Numbered from the stretch's first letter, positions 8,654-17,633 are shown. The stretch: 64,000 bases of DNA from Psychrobium sp051201665 (GCF_051201665.1 NZ_CP179210.1:2232001-2296000); one strand, 5' to 3'. Numbers and translations: made by a program. Notes: generated by a model from the sequence alone, not told the origin.

Positions 8654-9877
8654 ATGAACAATGGTATCGGCGGTTCGTCAATTAAAGATGCGCTCTCAAC
8701 ACTTTCGAACATGACAACAGGTTTCGACGCGCCATCACAAGATGAATACATTCAGCGGATCAACCGCGCATCTGAGCTTATGAAAATCAATGATATAGAT
8801 GCTATCTATCTCAATGCTGGTACTAATATGACGTATTTTACGGGGACTCCTTGGTATGCGTCTGAACGATTAGTAGGGGCATTACTAACCAAAGAAGGAA
8901 AGCTCACCTACATAGCACCATGGTTTGAAGAGAGCACTCTAAGCGAATTTATGACAATCAAAGCTCCCGTTGCTACATGGCATGAGCATGAATCCCCTTA
9001 TAATGTGGTTGTAAAATTTGCAATGAGCAATGGAATCAACCGACTTGCGATTGATGAATCAACGGCTTTCTTTATCGTCGACGGTATAAAAGAAAATGCG
9101 CTAAATAATAAGCATTCGTTAGCGCTAATAAATAGCAAATCAGTTACCGCTGGCTGTCGAATGCAAAAATCTGATACTGAATTGCGACTGATGCAACAAG
9201 CCAAAGACATGACGATGGAAGTTCACAAAGCAGCAGCGAGTATCTTAGTGCCGGGCATTACAACGACACAAGTCACTGAATTTATCAATCAAGCACACCA
9301 AGCCGTTGGTGCGAAAGGTTCATCATTTTGTATTGTACTCTTTGGTGAAGCAACGGCCTACCCTCATGGTGTCAAAGAACCGCAGACTTTAAAAGAGGGA
9401 GACATGGTTTTAATTGATACAGGCTGCCTACTTCATGGTTATAACTCCGATATCACGCGAAGTTATGTTTTTGGCGAAGCGAGTGAAAAACAACGTGCAG
9501 CATGGCAACATGAAAAAGATGCGCAGCTTGCTGGCTTTAACGCGGCACAAATTGGCGTTGCTTGTGAACAAGTCGATATAGCAGCCCGCAATTATCTTAC
9601 CGAACAAGGATATGGCCCTGATTATAATGTACCTGGTTTACCCCATAGAACAGGTCACGGTTGTGGACTAGATATTCATGAATGGCCTTATTTAGTTCGC
9701 GGTGATAAAACATTATTGGCACCAGGCATGTGTTTTTCAAACGAACCGATGATTTGTATATATGGTGAATTTGGCGTGCGATTAGAAGATCATTTTTACA
9801 TGACAGAGTCAGGGCCTAAATGGTTTACTGAGCCTGCCTATGCAATTGATGATCCTTTTGGAGCAAACGCTATCTAG
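8654..9877 (+). CDS. M24 family metallopeptidase (Xaa-Pro peptidase/creatinase type)
   Basis: 407 residues. An N-terminal creatinase-like domain (about 30-170) precedes a pita-bread catalytic domain carrying the five expected metal ligands: D255 (LIDTG), D266 (SDITRS), H335 (RTGHGCGLDIHE), E364 (FSNEP) and E378 (RLEDH). Probable cytosolic Xaa-Pro aminopeptidase or relative; substrate not deducible from sequence. A RAATQ-like signal peptide is absent. Monocistronic with its own terminator. Confidence 0.88.
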   Translation: MNNGIGGSSIKDALSTLSNMTTGFDAPSQDEYIQRINRASELMKINDIDAIYLNAGTNMTYFTGTPWYASERLVGALLTKEGKLTYIAPWFEESTLSEFMTIKAPVATWHEHESPYNVVVKFAMSNGINRLAIDESTAFFIVDGIKENALNNKHSLALINSKSVTAGCRMQKSDTELRLMQQAKDMTMEVHKAAASILVPGITTTQVTEFINQAHQAVGAKGSSFCIVLFGEATAYPHGVKEPQTLKEGDMVLIDTGCLLHGYNSDITRSYVFGEASEKQRAAWQHEKDAQLAGFNAAQIGVACEQVDIAARNYLTEQGYGPDYNVPGLPHRTGHGCGLDIHEWPYLVRGDKTLLAPGMCFSNEPMICIYGEFGVRLEDHFYMTESGPKWFTEPAYAIDDPFGANAI

Positions 9878-9894
9878 TTTGCAGTTGTCATGCT

Positions 9895-9922
9895 AATAAG
9901 GAGTTATTTGACTCCTTATTTT
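9895..9922 (+). terminator. Rho-independent terminator
   Basis: Stem AATAAGGAGT/ACTCCTTATT with loop TATTTG followed by TTT, 18 bases after the M24 peptidase stop. Confidence 0.75.
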
Positions 9923-9996
9923 ATATTTCCTCTCTTCAATACCAGTGACTTACGATATAATTAGTTCACATTTATTTTAATGGACTAATTTTTGGC

Positions 9997-10740
9997 ATGA
10001 GTCAATCAGTTGCGTTAATTACCGGTGCTGCTAAACGGTTAGGTGCAAACACCGCAGTTCGCTTGCATCAGCAAGGTTATACCGTAGTCATTCACTGTAA
10101 CCATTCAGTTGAACAAGCAAATAAACTCGCTCTTGGCTTAAATCAACTAAGAGATAATAGTGCGTTTGTGGTGCAGGCCGATTTAAGCGATATTGAAAAG
10201 ATTGACGGGCTAGGTAAATATATTGCAAATGAGTTTTCACGGCTCGACGTACTAATTAACAATGCGTCTTCATTTTATCCTACTCCGCTTTCCACACTTA
10301 CGTCAGAGCAATATCACGACCTTATTGCGACAAATATGACAGCACCGCTATTTCTTACTAAAGCCTGCACGCCACTGTTGAAGATCGCTAACGGCGTTGT
10401 CATTAATATGTGCGATATTCATGCATCACGTCCTTTGGAGCAACACAGCGCCTATTGCATGGCCAAAGCCGGACAACAAATGATGACTTACGCACTCGCC
10501 AACGAATTAGCACCTGATATTCGAGTCAATGGAGTGGCACCTGGTGCAATTGAGTGGCCAAACAGTGGCATTGATGGCGAAGCAATCAAAGAGGTGTTAA
10601 AATCAATTCCGTTACAAAGAAAAGGTCACATGAAAGACATCGCTCAAGCGATTGAATATTTGATTTCTGCGCCTTACGTGACTGGACAGATCCTAACCAT
10701 TGATGGCGGGCGCCAACAGGTAGCATCGAAAGGTGCTTAA
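9997..10740 (+). CDS. folM: Pteridine reductase, SDR family
   Basis: 247-residue short-chain dehydrogenase. The cofactor motif reads TGAAKRLG (residues 9-16), the arginine-bearing form typical of PTR1/FolM pteridine reductases, which use NADPH to reduce dihydrobiopterin/dihydrofolate-type pterins. NNASSFYPTPL and the catalytic YCMAK (Y153, K157) also fit this subgroup. The usual SDR serine region reads MCDIHA, with aspartate where most SDRs have serine; this is also a PTR1-like feature. It is followed 12 bases later by a small zinc-ribbon gene, probably in the same operon. Confidence 0.85.
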   Translation: MSQSVALITGAAKRLGANTAVRLHQQGYTVVIHCNHSVEQANKLALGLNQLRDNSAFVVQADLSDIEKIDGLGKYIANEFSRLDVLINNASSFYPTPLSTLTSEQYHDLIATNMTAPLFLTKACTPLLKIANGVVINMCDIHASRPLEQHSAYCMAKAGQQMMTYALANELAPDIRVNGVAPGAIEWPNSGIDGEAIKEVLKSIPLQRKGHMKDIAQAIEYLISAPYVTGQILTIDGGRQQVASKGA

Positions 10741-10752
10741 TGAGGTATCGTT

Positions 10753-10962
10753 ATGTCTATAAATGGTATTACAGAGAAAACTATCACCTGCCCCCATTGC
10801 GGTCATCATACTCATGTCGAAATAGATCCCAGTAACGGCGATCAAAATTACTACGATGAGTGTACTAATTGCTGTCAAGAGCTTCATCTAACAACCCATG
10901 TCGATGAAGCAAATGAAACGCTTGATGTAACCATCGACGCCGATGATGAGCAGTTTTATTAA
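10753..10962 (+). CDS. CPXCG-motif cysteine-rich protein
   Basis: 69 residues with CPHCG (C13, C16) and a second pair at C37/C40 (plus C41), a probable small zinc ribbon. The tail is very acidic (DVTIDADDEQFY). It belongs to the small CPXCG family of unknown function. It follows folM closely and its last four bases overlap the end of the converging riboflavin synthase gene. Confidence 0.8.
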   Translation: MSINGITEKTITCPHCGHHTHVEIDPSNGDQNYYDECTNCCQELHLTTHVDEANETLDVTIDADDEQFY

Positions 10963-11573
10963 CGATTTCCCTGTTGTGCCATTACTCGTTCGACAGTATC
11001 TACAATCGCCTGAGTTTGGCTATCAATCTCAATATTGTACGCACTGTGTAGTGGTTTACTGTCAAGCGTCGTTAATGAACGCGTTTCAGGAATAAGATAC
11101 ACCTCGAACCAATCGCCACCAACCTCGCCTATGGTGAGGCTGGCACCGTCAATGGCCGCAAAACCTTTCGGCAAAATGTATTTCATCCAGCGAGGATCGC
11201 AAGAAAAACGCAATCGTGAATTGGTCGGCGTGGCTGCGCGTTCAATTAACGTTGCAGTCATCGCAATATGTCCAGATAAGATGTGGCCGCCAACTTCATC
11301 ACCAAATCGCATGGCACGTTCGATATTTAGAATATCATCAACAGCGCACTGTGAAAGATTAGTTATCTGCAATGTCTCATCCATTACGTCAAAATATACT
11401 ATCTCATCATCTTGATGGGCAACGGTTAAACAAACACCATTGTGGGCAACACTTGCGCCGTGCTTTAAATGCTCTTTTAGTGAACCAGTAAACCGCATGC
11501 CAAAACGCCACAATTTATCTTGTTTATCAATAGAGACGATGGGTGCCATTGCTTGAATAATGCCAGTAAACAT
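10959..11573 (-). CDS. ribE: Riboflavin synthase, alpha subunit
   Basis: 204 residues. Two tandem lumazine-binding barrels, the first opening MFTGIIQAM and containing NGVCLTV, the second containing GHILSGHI and DGASLTI. The enzyme dismutates two 6,7-dimethyl-8-ribityllumazine molecules to riboflavin. Usual family length. Called ribC in E. coli and ribE in many genomes. It stands alone here, away from the rib operon genes. Confidence 0.93.
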   Translation of the reverse strand: MFTGIIQAMAPIVSIDKQDKLWRFGMRFTGSLKEHLKHGASVAHNGVCLTVAHQDDEIVYFDVMDETLQITNLSQCAVDDILNIERAMRFGDEVGGHILSGHIAMTATLIERAATPTNSRLRFSCDPRWMKYILPKGFAAIDGASLTIGEVGGDWFEVYLIPETRSLTTLDSKPLHSAYNIEIDSQTQAIVDTVERVMAQQGNR

Positions 11574-11705
11574 AGGTTATATCTCGTGGTTTAAAATCAT
11601 GGTATGACAATTTACAGTATCTTTAAAAATAGTCATCAAGAAAGCTGACAATAATAAGGGTTTGTATATTCCCTGTTCAATCACACACTTAAAGCGAAAA
11701 ATTCC

Positions 11706-11734
11706 TTGCCAATATTTTGAGGCGGCTATATGAT
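11706..11734 (+). promoter_or_regulatory. Probable promoter of the tRNA-Val genes
   Basis: TTGCCA and TATGAT separated by 17 bases, followed by a GC-rich stretch (AGCGCTCG) typical of stringently controlled stable-RNA promoters. It ends 29 bases before the first tRNA-Val. Confidence 0.6.
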
Positions 11735-11763
11735 AGCGCTCGTTAACACGTAATTGTTTTGAC

Positions 11764-11839
11764 GCGCGATTAGCTCAGTTGGTAGAGCGCTAGCTCGACA
11801 TGCTAGATGTCACAAGTTCAAGTCTTGTATCGCGCACCA
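11764..11839 (+). tRNA. tRNA-Val(GAC), copy 1
   Basis: 76-base cloverleaf with acceptor stem GCGCGAT/ATCGCGC, encoded CCA, and anticodon stem CTAGC/GCTAG around loop TCGACAT. The anticodon is GAC (valine). The base before the anticodon, position 33, is C instead of the near-universal T. Confidence 0.9.
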
Positions 11840-11863
11840 CTTCAAAAATTACTCTTTGTTAAT

Positions 11864-11939
11864 GCGCGATTAGCTCAGTTGGTAGAGCGCTAGCTCGACA
11901 TGCTAGATGTCACAAGTTCAAGTCTTGTATCGCGCACCA
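11864..11939 (+). tRNA. tRNA-Val(GAC), copy 2
   Basis: Identical to the first copy, including the C at position 33, 24 bases downstream and presumably co-transcribed. Confidence 0.9.
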
Positions 11940-11999
11940 CTCTTTCTTCTATCAATTTTCAAATTGTTTTAACAAGAATTCGAATCAAGAGACCATTAT

Positions 12000-12085
12000 G
12001 CGTAGCAAAACTCAGCTCGTTGTGTCGGTATGACGCTAGCTCGACATGCTAGATGTCATAAGTTCAAGGCTTGTATCGCGCACCA
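12000..12085 (+). pseudogene. Pseudo-tRNA-Val, copy 3
   Basis: The anticodon arm, variable loop and acceptor 3' strand match the intact genes. The 5' half is disordered (GCGTAGCAAAACTCAGCTCG), so no acceptor or D stem forms. Position 33 is again C. Confidence 0.75.
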
Positions 12086-12145
12086 CTCTTTCTTCTATCA
12101 ATTTTCAATTTTTTTTAACAAGAATTCGAATCAAGAGACCGTTAT

Positions 12146-12231
12146 GCGTAGCAAAACTCAGCTCGTTGTGTCGGTATAACGCTAGCTCGACATGTTAGAT
12201 GTCATAAGTTCAAGGCTTGTATCGCGCACCA
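12146..12231 (+). pseudogene. Pseudo-tRNA-Val, copy 4
   Basis: Same decay pattern as the unit before it, with one further change in the anticodon stem (GTTAG for GCTAG). Confidence 0.75.
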
Positions 12232-12279
12232 TATTTATCAATTTTCTAACTACGTCCTTGTAGTTTTTGCTATCTATCT

Positions 12280-12882
12280 TTATTTTATTGCAATGCGGCC
12301 ATTAAATGAATGGCTCAATGTGGTTCCGTCAACATATTCAAGTTCACTGCCTACCGGCACGCCATGAGCAATTCGGCTGGCTTGAATGTCGTAGTCGTTA
12401 CAAATGTCCGCGACATAATGTGCAGTCGCCTCGCCTTCCACTGTTGGATTCGTTGCCAAAATAACTTCACTAAAATCACCCGATTCAATGAGTGTTTCGA
12501 ATTTATCCAAGCCGATGTCGTCAGGTCCAATACCATCAAGTGGAGAAAGGTGCCCCATTAAGACGAAGTATCGCCCGTAGTAATATCCTGTCTGTTCAAA
12601 GGCGATCACATCGGCGGGTGTTTCAACCACACAGAGTTGTTTACTTTCTAAGCGCTTTGGATTTAAACATAGATGACAGGTATCTTGCTCGGTTAGCGTG
12701 CGACAAACATCGCAATGCTTAACATGAGACATGGCATTGTCGAGCGCTTTCGCTAATGTCAATCCACCTTGTCTATTGCGCTCTAATAACTGAAAGGCCA
12801 TACGCTGAGCTGATTTAGGCCCAACGCCAGGCAAACAGGTTAAACCTTCAATGAGATCGGTAATATAAGGACTAAACTTCAT
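12280..12882 (-). CDS. recR: Recombination mediator RecR
   Basis: 200 residues, full length. N-terminal helix-hairpin-helix (LPGVGPKSAQRMAF), zinc finger C57/C60/C69/C72, then a Toprim domain with CVVETPAD and the conserved HGVPVGSELEYVD. With RecF/RecO it loads RecA on SSB-coated gaps. Last gene of the conserved apt-dnaX-ybaB-recR block; a terminator-like hairpin lies between it and ybaB, so some transcripts may stop before recR. Confidence 0.96.
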   Translation of the reverse strand: MKFSPYITDLIEGLTCLPGVGPKSAQRMAFQLLERNRQGGLTLAKALDNAMSHVKHCDVCRTLTEQDTCHLCLNPKRLESKQLCVVETPADVIAFEQTGYYYGRYFVLMGHLSPLDGIGPDDIGLDKFETLIESGDFSEVILATNPTVEGEATAHYVADICNDYDIQASRIAHGVPVGSELEYVDGTTLSHSFNGRIAIK

Positions 12883-12921
12883 AGTGATTCTTAATTATTA
12901 ATAGTATTTTTTCAGCGGAAA

Positions 12922-12945
12922 AAAAAGCGCTATCTAGCGCTTTTT
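12922..12945 (-). terminator. Terminator or attenuator between ybaB and recR
   Basis: Symmetric stem AAAAAGCGCTA/TAGCGCTTTTT with a two-base loop. On the gene strand it follows the ybaB stop and precedes recR by about 40 bases. Confidence 0.65.
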
Positions 12946-12960
12946 ATTTGCAATCAGCAA

Positions 12961-13290
12961 TTAAAACGGTATTTTCATGCCAGGTGGTAATTGCATACCG
13001 CCAGTAACTGATGCCATCTTATCTTTGTTAGTTTCTTCAACACGGCGCGCCGCATCGTTAATTGCTGCAGCAATTAAATCTTCTAGCATTTCTTTGTCAT
13101 CTTCCATTAGATCAGGGTCGATTTCTACACGGCGTACGTTATGGTTACCAGTCATAGTAATTTTAACTAATCCAGCACCAGACTCACCCGTTACTTCCAT
13201 ATTAGCAATTTCAGCTTGCGCTTTTGCCATATCGTCTTGCATCTTTTGGGCTTGCTTCATTAAGTTGCCCATTCCGCCTTTTCCAAACAT
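12961..13290 (-). CDS. ybaB: Nucleoid-associated protein YbaB/EbfC
   Basis: 109 residues from MFGKGGMGNLMKQAQ, the standard start of the family, preceded by AGAGAAG. An upstream in-frame ATG would add 14 residues not seen in homologues. Small dimeric DNA-binding protein, commonly encoded between dnaX and recR as here. It ends LPPGMKIPF, the family C terminus. Confidence 0.95.
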   Translation of the reverse strand: MFGKGGMGNLMKQAQKMQDDMAKAQAEIANMEVTGESGAGLVKITMTGNHNVRRVEIDPDLMEDDKEMLEDLIAAAINDAARRVEETNKDKMASVTGGMQLPPGMKIPF

Positions 13291-13404
13291 AACTTCTCTC
13301 TTTTCTTTTGGGTACGACCTCAGTTGTCGCACAATTCTAATATTTTACCCAGTCTTCGCTCAGGCACAAGTGATATATGGTGCCGTTATTGATAATTTCA
13401 AGGG

Positions 13405-15771
13405 CTAATTAATCGCCTTCAACGTTCGATACTTGATACTTTCATCAACTAAGTTCGCGTCAAACTGTTCTATAAAGTGTAAAACACCGTCATCCGCTTT
13501 AATACGATCAGTGGCAATTGATAAACGCTCTCGATGTAAATCATGAGCGATTTGATATGGCGTTTGAATGTCATTGTCACCAATCTCAACACTAAGTTCG
13601 ATAGGAACGTCTAAGAGCAGCGTTAACTTCTTCTTTAATGCGTCTACGGCTGTATCTGCATTCAGATGGCGGTGCTCATTCGCTAATAACAAACTAATGG
13701 TATTGCCTTGACGTTCGTAAACTGAATGAATTGCTAGTTGCCGCAGTCGACCACCTAAGACCATTTCTTCTATCATCACCGTCCATGGGTCGTCTGAATT
13801 AGGCGCTAATAGCAGCGCGGGATCTTCTATCAGCGCGACAGGCGATTCGTTAGTTGGACTGCTATCGAGGGGGAGCTCTTTCGTCTTAGCGACTAAACTA
13901 CTCGAATCTACGACAGGTAAAGAGCTAATCTTTTCTTCTATAACATCGCTAACAGCGCTTGGTAAATGACCACCACGTTGGCTAACAACGTTATCATTTA
14001 CCGCTTGAGGCTTTTTTCCAGTGTTTTCCTCCGTATCAACGCGCTTGGATTTCAAATCATTTTTAGCTTTCAAAAATGCGTTGATATCGCCGGCATTAAA
14101 CGTCGTGATATTACTCGGTGAAGGTGTTGGTGACGACGAGGGAGCTGCCGTCTCTGGAAAATTGGTTTGATTAATATCAACGGGCTCATAATATTCGGGC
14201 TCTTCATGAGCCATGGCCATTGACATATTCATCATTTCTTCATCAGAAAACTGACTCGGCTGGACCTTTGTCGTTGTCTCTTGTTTTTGAACATTAGCAA
14301 CTTGTTCAGTATGTTCGATGGGCTCCACTAGCTCGTCATTTGGTTTTTCAAGAACGTTTTGTCCACTACTTGCATCAACTAACGCAATTTCAGCGGCTGG
14401 CACGTTCACCGTTGACGCAGCTTCAACCGGATCAAGAGGCGTTGGTTGCTTGCCACTTCCTAGTTTTTTTTCAACCTTTTCGATGACAACTGGCGATTCT
14501 TGTTTTGCACTACCTTGAACATTGCTTTTTTGTTCGTTCAATGCAGCACGTACTTGGGCTAGCCCTGCAGGACCCTGACTGTTGCGTTGTGTTTGTGCCT
14601 GCGCGATTAATGAATCTTGTTCCTGAGCGAGAACAGCAGCGACGTCGTCATCGCTTTCAACGATCTGTGGCGATGGCTGTCTATGAACATCGCCCGTTGG
14701 CATAAAGGCAATTAATCTCAACAACACCATTTCAAAACCACTTTGAGGATCATTGGCCAGCGGTAGCTCTTTACGTCCCTGAATCAAGACACTATAAAAT
14801 AACTGTAACAGTTCGGCATCAAATTTTGCTAACTCAATCACAGCGCGTGGCTGGTCGGCTAAACGAGCACTATTTTTGACAAGTTTTGCCATCGATGCAA
14901 AATGAACACTGTCGATCATTTGGCCAAGCAGCGCGTCAAAATTAGGACTAAGCTGCGCTATTTCATCGCTATAACTAAACAACGCATCACTCTGACCTTG
15001 CAATGAATACGCTAGAAGTTTGGCGCTATGATCAACATCGATTGTGCCGAGCATTTCTCCCACAACATCTTTATTTAATGTTCCACTACCATGGGAAATG
15101 GCTTGGTCAGTTAAACTAAGGGCGTCACGCATGCTCCCTTTGGCACTTTGGCTAAGTAAACTTAACGCTCCTTCATCAAAACTCACATTTTCAGCAGTCA
15201 AAATAGTATTTAGCTGACCAGAAATTTGACGAGGACTTAACGCTTTGAGGTTAAACTGCAAACAACGAGAAAGAATAGTCACCGGTAATTTTTGAGTTTC
15301 TGTTGTAGCAAACAAAAACTTCACGTGCTCTGGTGGCTCTTCAAGGGTCTTTAATAACGCATTGAAACTACTGCGCGATAGCATATGAACTTCATCAATG
15401 AGGTATATTTTGTAACGCGCACGAGTCGGCTTGTACTGTACGTTGTCTAAAATTTCACGCGTATCTTCAACTTTTGTTCTTGATGCAGCGTCAATTTCAA
15501 TCAAATCAATAAAACGACCTTGTTCAATCTGCTCGCAGCTTTCACATCGGCCACAAGGCGTTGCTGAAACCCCCAGATCACAGTTGAGACACTTTGCCAA
15601 TAAACGGGCTATTGAGGTTTTGCCTACACCACGAGTACCGCTAAATAGATAGGCGTGGTGTAAACGTTGTTGTTCAAGCGCGTTGACCAACGCCTGTAAA
15701 ACATGCTGCTGACCAACCACCTCATCAAATCGACTTGGTCGCCACTTTCGTGCTAATACTTGATATGACAT
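13405..15771 (-). CDS. dnaX: DNA polymerase III subunits tau/gamma
   Basis: 788 residues. AAA+ clamp-loader ATPase: Walker A GTRGVGKT (45-52), zinc module C64/C73/C76/C79, Walker B LIDEVHML, sensor 1 FATTE. Domain III ends near 365. A long low-complexity linker (about 370-640) precedes a C-terminal domain that in tau contacts DnaB and the polymerase. The protein is longer than E. coli tau (643) because of the linker. Codons 434-436 read GAA AAA AAA within an eight-A run, at nearly the same place as the E. coli tau/gamma frameshift, so a shorter gamma form is plausible. Operon: apt upstream, ybaB and recR downstream. Confidence 0.96.
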   Translation of the reverse strand: MSYQVLARKWRPSRFDEVVGQQHVLQALVNALEQQRLHHAYLFSGTRGVGKTSIARLLAKCLNCDLGVSATPCGRCESCEQIEQGRFIDLIEIDAASRTKVEDTREILDNVQYKPTRARYKIYLIDEVHMLSRSSFNALLKTLEEPPEHVKFLFATTETQKLPVTILSRCLQFNLKALSPRQISGQLNTILTAENVSFDEGALSLLSQSAKGSMRDALSLTDQAISHGSGTLNKDVVGEMLGTIDVDHSAKLLAYSLQGQSDALFSYSDEIAQLSPNFDALLGQMIDSVHFASMAKLVKNSARLADQPRAVIELAKFDAELLQLFYSVLIQGRKELPLANDPQSGFEMVLLRLIAFMPTGDVHRQPSPQIVESDDDVAAVLAQEQDSLIAQAQTQRNSQGPAGLAQVRAALNEQKSNVQGSAKQESPVVIEKVEKKLGSGKQPTPLDPVEAASTVNVPAAEIALVDASSGQNVLEKPNDELVEPIEHTEQVANVQKQETTTKVQPSQFSDEEMMNMSMAMAHEEPEYYEPVDINQTNFPETAAPSSSPTPSPSNITTFNAGDINAFLKAKNDLKSKRVDTEENTGKKPQAVNDNVVSQRGGHLPSAVSDVIEEKISSLPVVDSSSLVAKTKELPLDSSPTNESPVALIEDPALLLAPNSDDPWTVMIEEMVLGGRLRQLAIHSVYERQGNTISLLLANEHRHLNADTAVDALKKKLTLLLDVPIELSVEIGDNDIQTPYQIAHDLHRERLSIATDRIKADDGVLHFIEQFDANLVDESIKYRTLKAIN
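14464..14472 (-). promoter_or_regulatory. Candidate slippery site for DnaX gamma
   Basis: On the gene strand, G followed by eight A then C (codons 434-437). A -1 ribosomal shift, or one extra A in the transcript, gives about ten new codons then TGA. Losing one A gives an immediate TAG. Either yields a protein of about 436-446 residues, close to the 431 of E. coli gamma. Confidence 0.5.
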
Positions 15772-15826
15772 AGTGTTCTCAATTCGTGATTTCTTTTCGT
15801 GATTGCAATTGACTCAATAAATGCTG

Positions 15827-16372
15827 TTATTCGCCTTCAAACGACACCAGCGTAGTGATGGCAACATCTAACGATGATAGACGTGATTTACCGCCTAAAT
15901 CTGGTAATGAAATAACAAATGCAGCGTCCGTAACTTCTGCCCCTATTTGTTGAATCAATTTGATTGTCGCTTCAACCGTGCCACCCGTCGCTAATAAATC
16001 ATCAACAATTAAAACCTTGTCGTCACTAGCTAACGCATCTTCATGTATTTGCAGTGTATCCGTACCATATTCAAGCGTGTAGTCTTGCGAAATAGTTTTG
16101 CGCGGGAGTTTCCCCGGCTTACGAGCAGGTACGAAACCAATGCCTAACGCTAATGCCAGTGGCGCGCCAAAGATAAAACCACGCGCTTCAGTACCAACGA
16201 TCTTTGTGAATCCTTGGCCAACGAATTTTTCTGCCAATAACTCAATAGTCAACGCAAATGCTTTTGGATCTTCAAGTAATGAAGTGACGTCGCGAAACAT
16301 GATTCCTTCTTTAGGATAATCTGCGACTGCTTTAATGCTCGATTTTATATACTCAATAGATTGTTGATCCAT
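15827..16372 (-). CDS. apt: Adenine phosphoribosyltransferase
   Basis: 181 residues from MDQQSIEYIKSSIK. Converts adenine and PRPP to AMP (purine salvage). The PRPP-binding loop VLIVDDLLATGGT is at 120-132, with the upstream RDVTSLL and TEARGFIFG blocks. An in-frame ATG 120 bases upstream is available but lacks homology; the chosen ATG has AGTGAG before it. First gene of the apt-dnaX-ybaB-recR block, 55 bases before dnaX. Confidence 0.95.
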   Translation of the reverse strand: MDQQSIEYIKSSIKAVADYPKEGIMFRDVTSLLEDPKAFALTIELLAEKFVGQGFTKIVGTEARGFIFGAPLALALGIGFVPARKPGKLPRKTISQDYTLEYGTDTLQIHEDALASDDKVLIVDDLLATGGTVEATIKLIQQIGAEVTDAAFVISLPDLGGKSRLSSLDVAITTLVSFEGE

Positions 16373-16536
16373 GATACTCACTTTGATTGTTGCATGGCTA
16401 AGCCATAATAAATTTGTAATGATTATAGGGGAGTCAGTATTTGAAAGGAAGTGATGCCCCACAAAATCAGAAAGATTGTTAAGTAGGGCCACAAAACGTT
16501 GATTTAATTGTTGAAATTTAAACCAATTGTAAGAAT

Positions 16537-17469
16537 TTACCCGTCGCTAGTAATGCGTGAGATTAGCGTATCTAACACATCATTTGCTTCATCAGTTGGA
16601 ATTTGGCAAGTTCCAGCAGCATCATGACCGCCGCCGTTGTTTTCTAACATTAAATCACCCACGTTAGTTTTCGATGAACGATCAAAAATTGATTTTCCTG
16701 TGGCGAAAACAATGTTTTGCTTTTTAAATCCCCACATTTGATGAATCGAAATATTACATTGCGGGAAAAGTGCATAAATGAGGAATCGATTACCTGCGTA
16801 AATCGTTTCTTCATTGCGCAGATCTAGCACTACAAGATTTTTGTGCACTGTACTACAACGCGCCACCTGCTCTTTAAATAAGCTTTGTTGCTCTTGATAT
16901 AGGCTCACACGTTCTTGAACATCAGCCTGTTGCATTATCTCTTCAATCGAATTTGTGCGACACAAATCAATGAGTTCCATCATTAATTGATAATTTGAAA
17001 TTCTAAACTCTCTAAAACGGCCTAAACCAGTGCGCGCATCCATGATGAAATTCAGAAGATCCCAATCATGCGGATTAATCACCTCTTCCATATTAAACTG
17101 TGCAGAATCGCCTTTATCTACAGCTTCCATCATGCCGTCCCAAGACTCAGGGAATGAACGGTGACCACCATAGTATTGCCAAACGACACGTGCCGCCGAT
17201 GGCGCATCTGCATCAATTACGTGGTTATTCAATCCCTGATCATTGCGTTTTGTTTCAGATAAATGATGGTCAAAAGCGATGTGGACCTGAGAAACATAAG
17301 GAAGGTTTGTCGATATATCGTTGCTGGTTACTTCAATTTTCCCGTCTTGCATGTCTTTAGGGTGCACAAACAAGATGTCATCCACTAGCCCTAAATGCTT
17401 TAGCAGTACTGCTGATACTAATCCATCAAAATCACTACGTGTTATTAAACGAAATTTACCTGAGGCCAT
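16537..17469 (-). CDS. DHH family phosphoesterase
   Basis: 310 residues. Motif I RSDFDG (11-16), motif III DHH (67-69) and a C-terminal DHHA1-like GGGHDAAG glycine motif identify the DHH/DHHA1 superfamily, which includes exopolyphosphatases, nanoRNases and cyclic dinucleotide phosphodiesterases. The substrate cannot be decided from the sequence; the fold is metal (Mn2+)-dependent. No membrane segment. Stands alone between apt and the porin gene. Confidence 0.82.
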   Translation of the reverse strand: MASGKFRLITRSDFDGLVSAVLLKHLGLVDDILFVHPKDMQDGKIEVTSNDISTNLPYVSQVHIAFDHHLSETKRNDQGLNNHVIDADAPSAARVVWQYYGGHRSFPESWDGMMEAVDKGDSAQFNMEEVINPHDWDLLNFIMDARTGLGRFREFRISNYQLMMELIDLCRTNSIEEIMQQADVQERVSLYQEQQSLFKEQVARCSTVHKNLVVLDLRNEETIYAGNRFLIYALFPQCNISIHQMWGFKKQNIVFATGKSIFDRSSKTNVGDLMLENNGGGHDAAGTCQIPTDEANDVLDTLISRITSDG

Positions 17470-17583
17470 GCAACCATTCTCCTTTACTACGTTGACTTAT
17501 AAAACTTTCCAATGAGAGTCCATTATTACCGCATACAATCGTTTACAACAAGCAGTTTTTATTGCTCTTGGTAAGCTAAAAAC

Positions 17584-17607
17584 AAAAAAAACAATGAAAG
17601 ATCATTG
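17584..17607 (-). terminator. Terminator of the DcaP-like porin gene
   Basis: On the gene strand, stem CAATGA/TCATTG with loop TCTT followed by eight T, about 27 bases after the stop codon. Confidence 0.65.
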
Positions 17608-17633
17608 GCTTAATTATCAAAACGGGTAATTGA

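Larger units (their letters stand above)
11940..12231 (+). repeat. Two tandem 146-bp units carrying decayed tRNA-Val copies
   Basis: Units 11940-12085 and 12086-12231 are nearly identical. Each begins CTCTTTCTTCTATCAATTTT, contains GAATTCGAATCAAGAGACC, and ends with a damaged tRNA-Val plus CACCA. Confidence 0.85.

Noticed and set aside
11035..11415. 126-codon frame opposite ribE
   Set aside because: Antisense shadow of a well-recognised gene with no start signal.
12961..13408. Long antisense frame over ybaB
   Set aside because: Shadow of ybaB, no family match.
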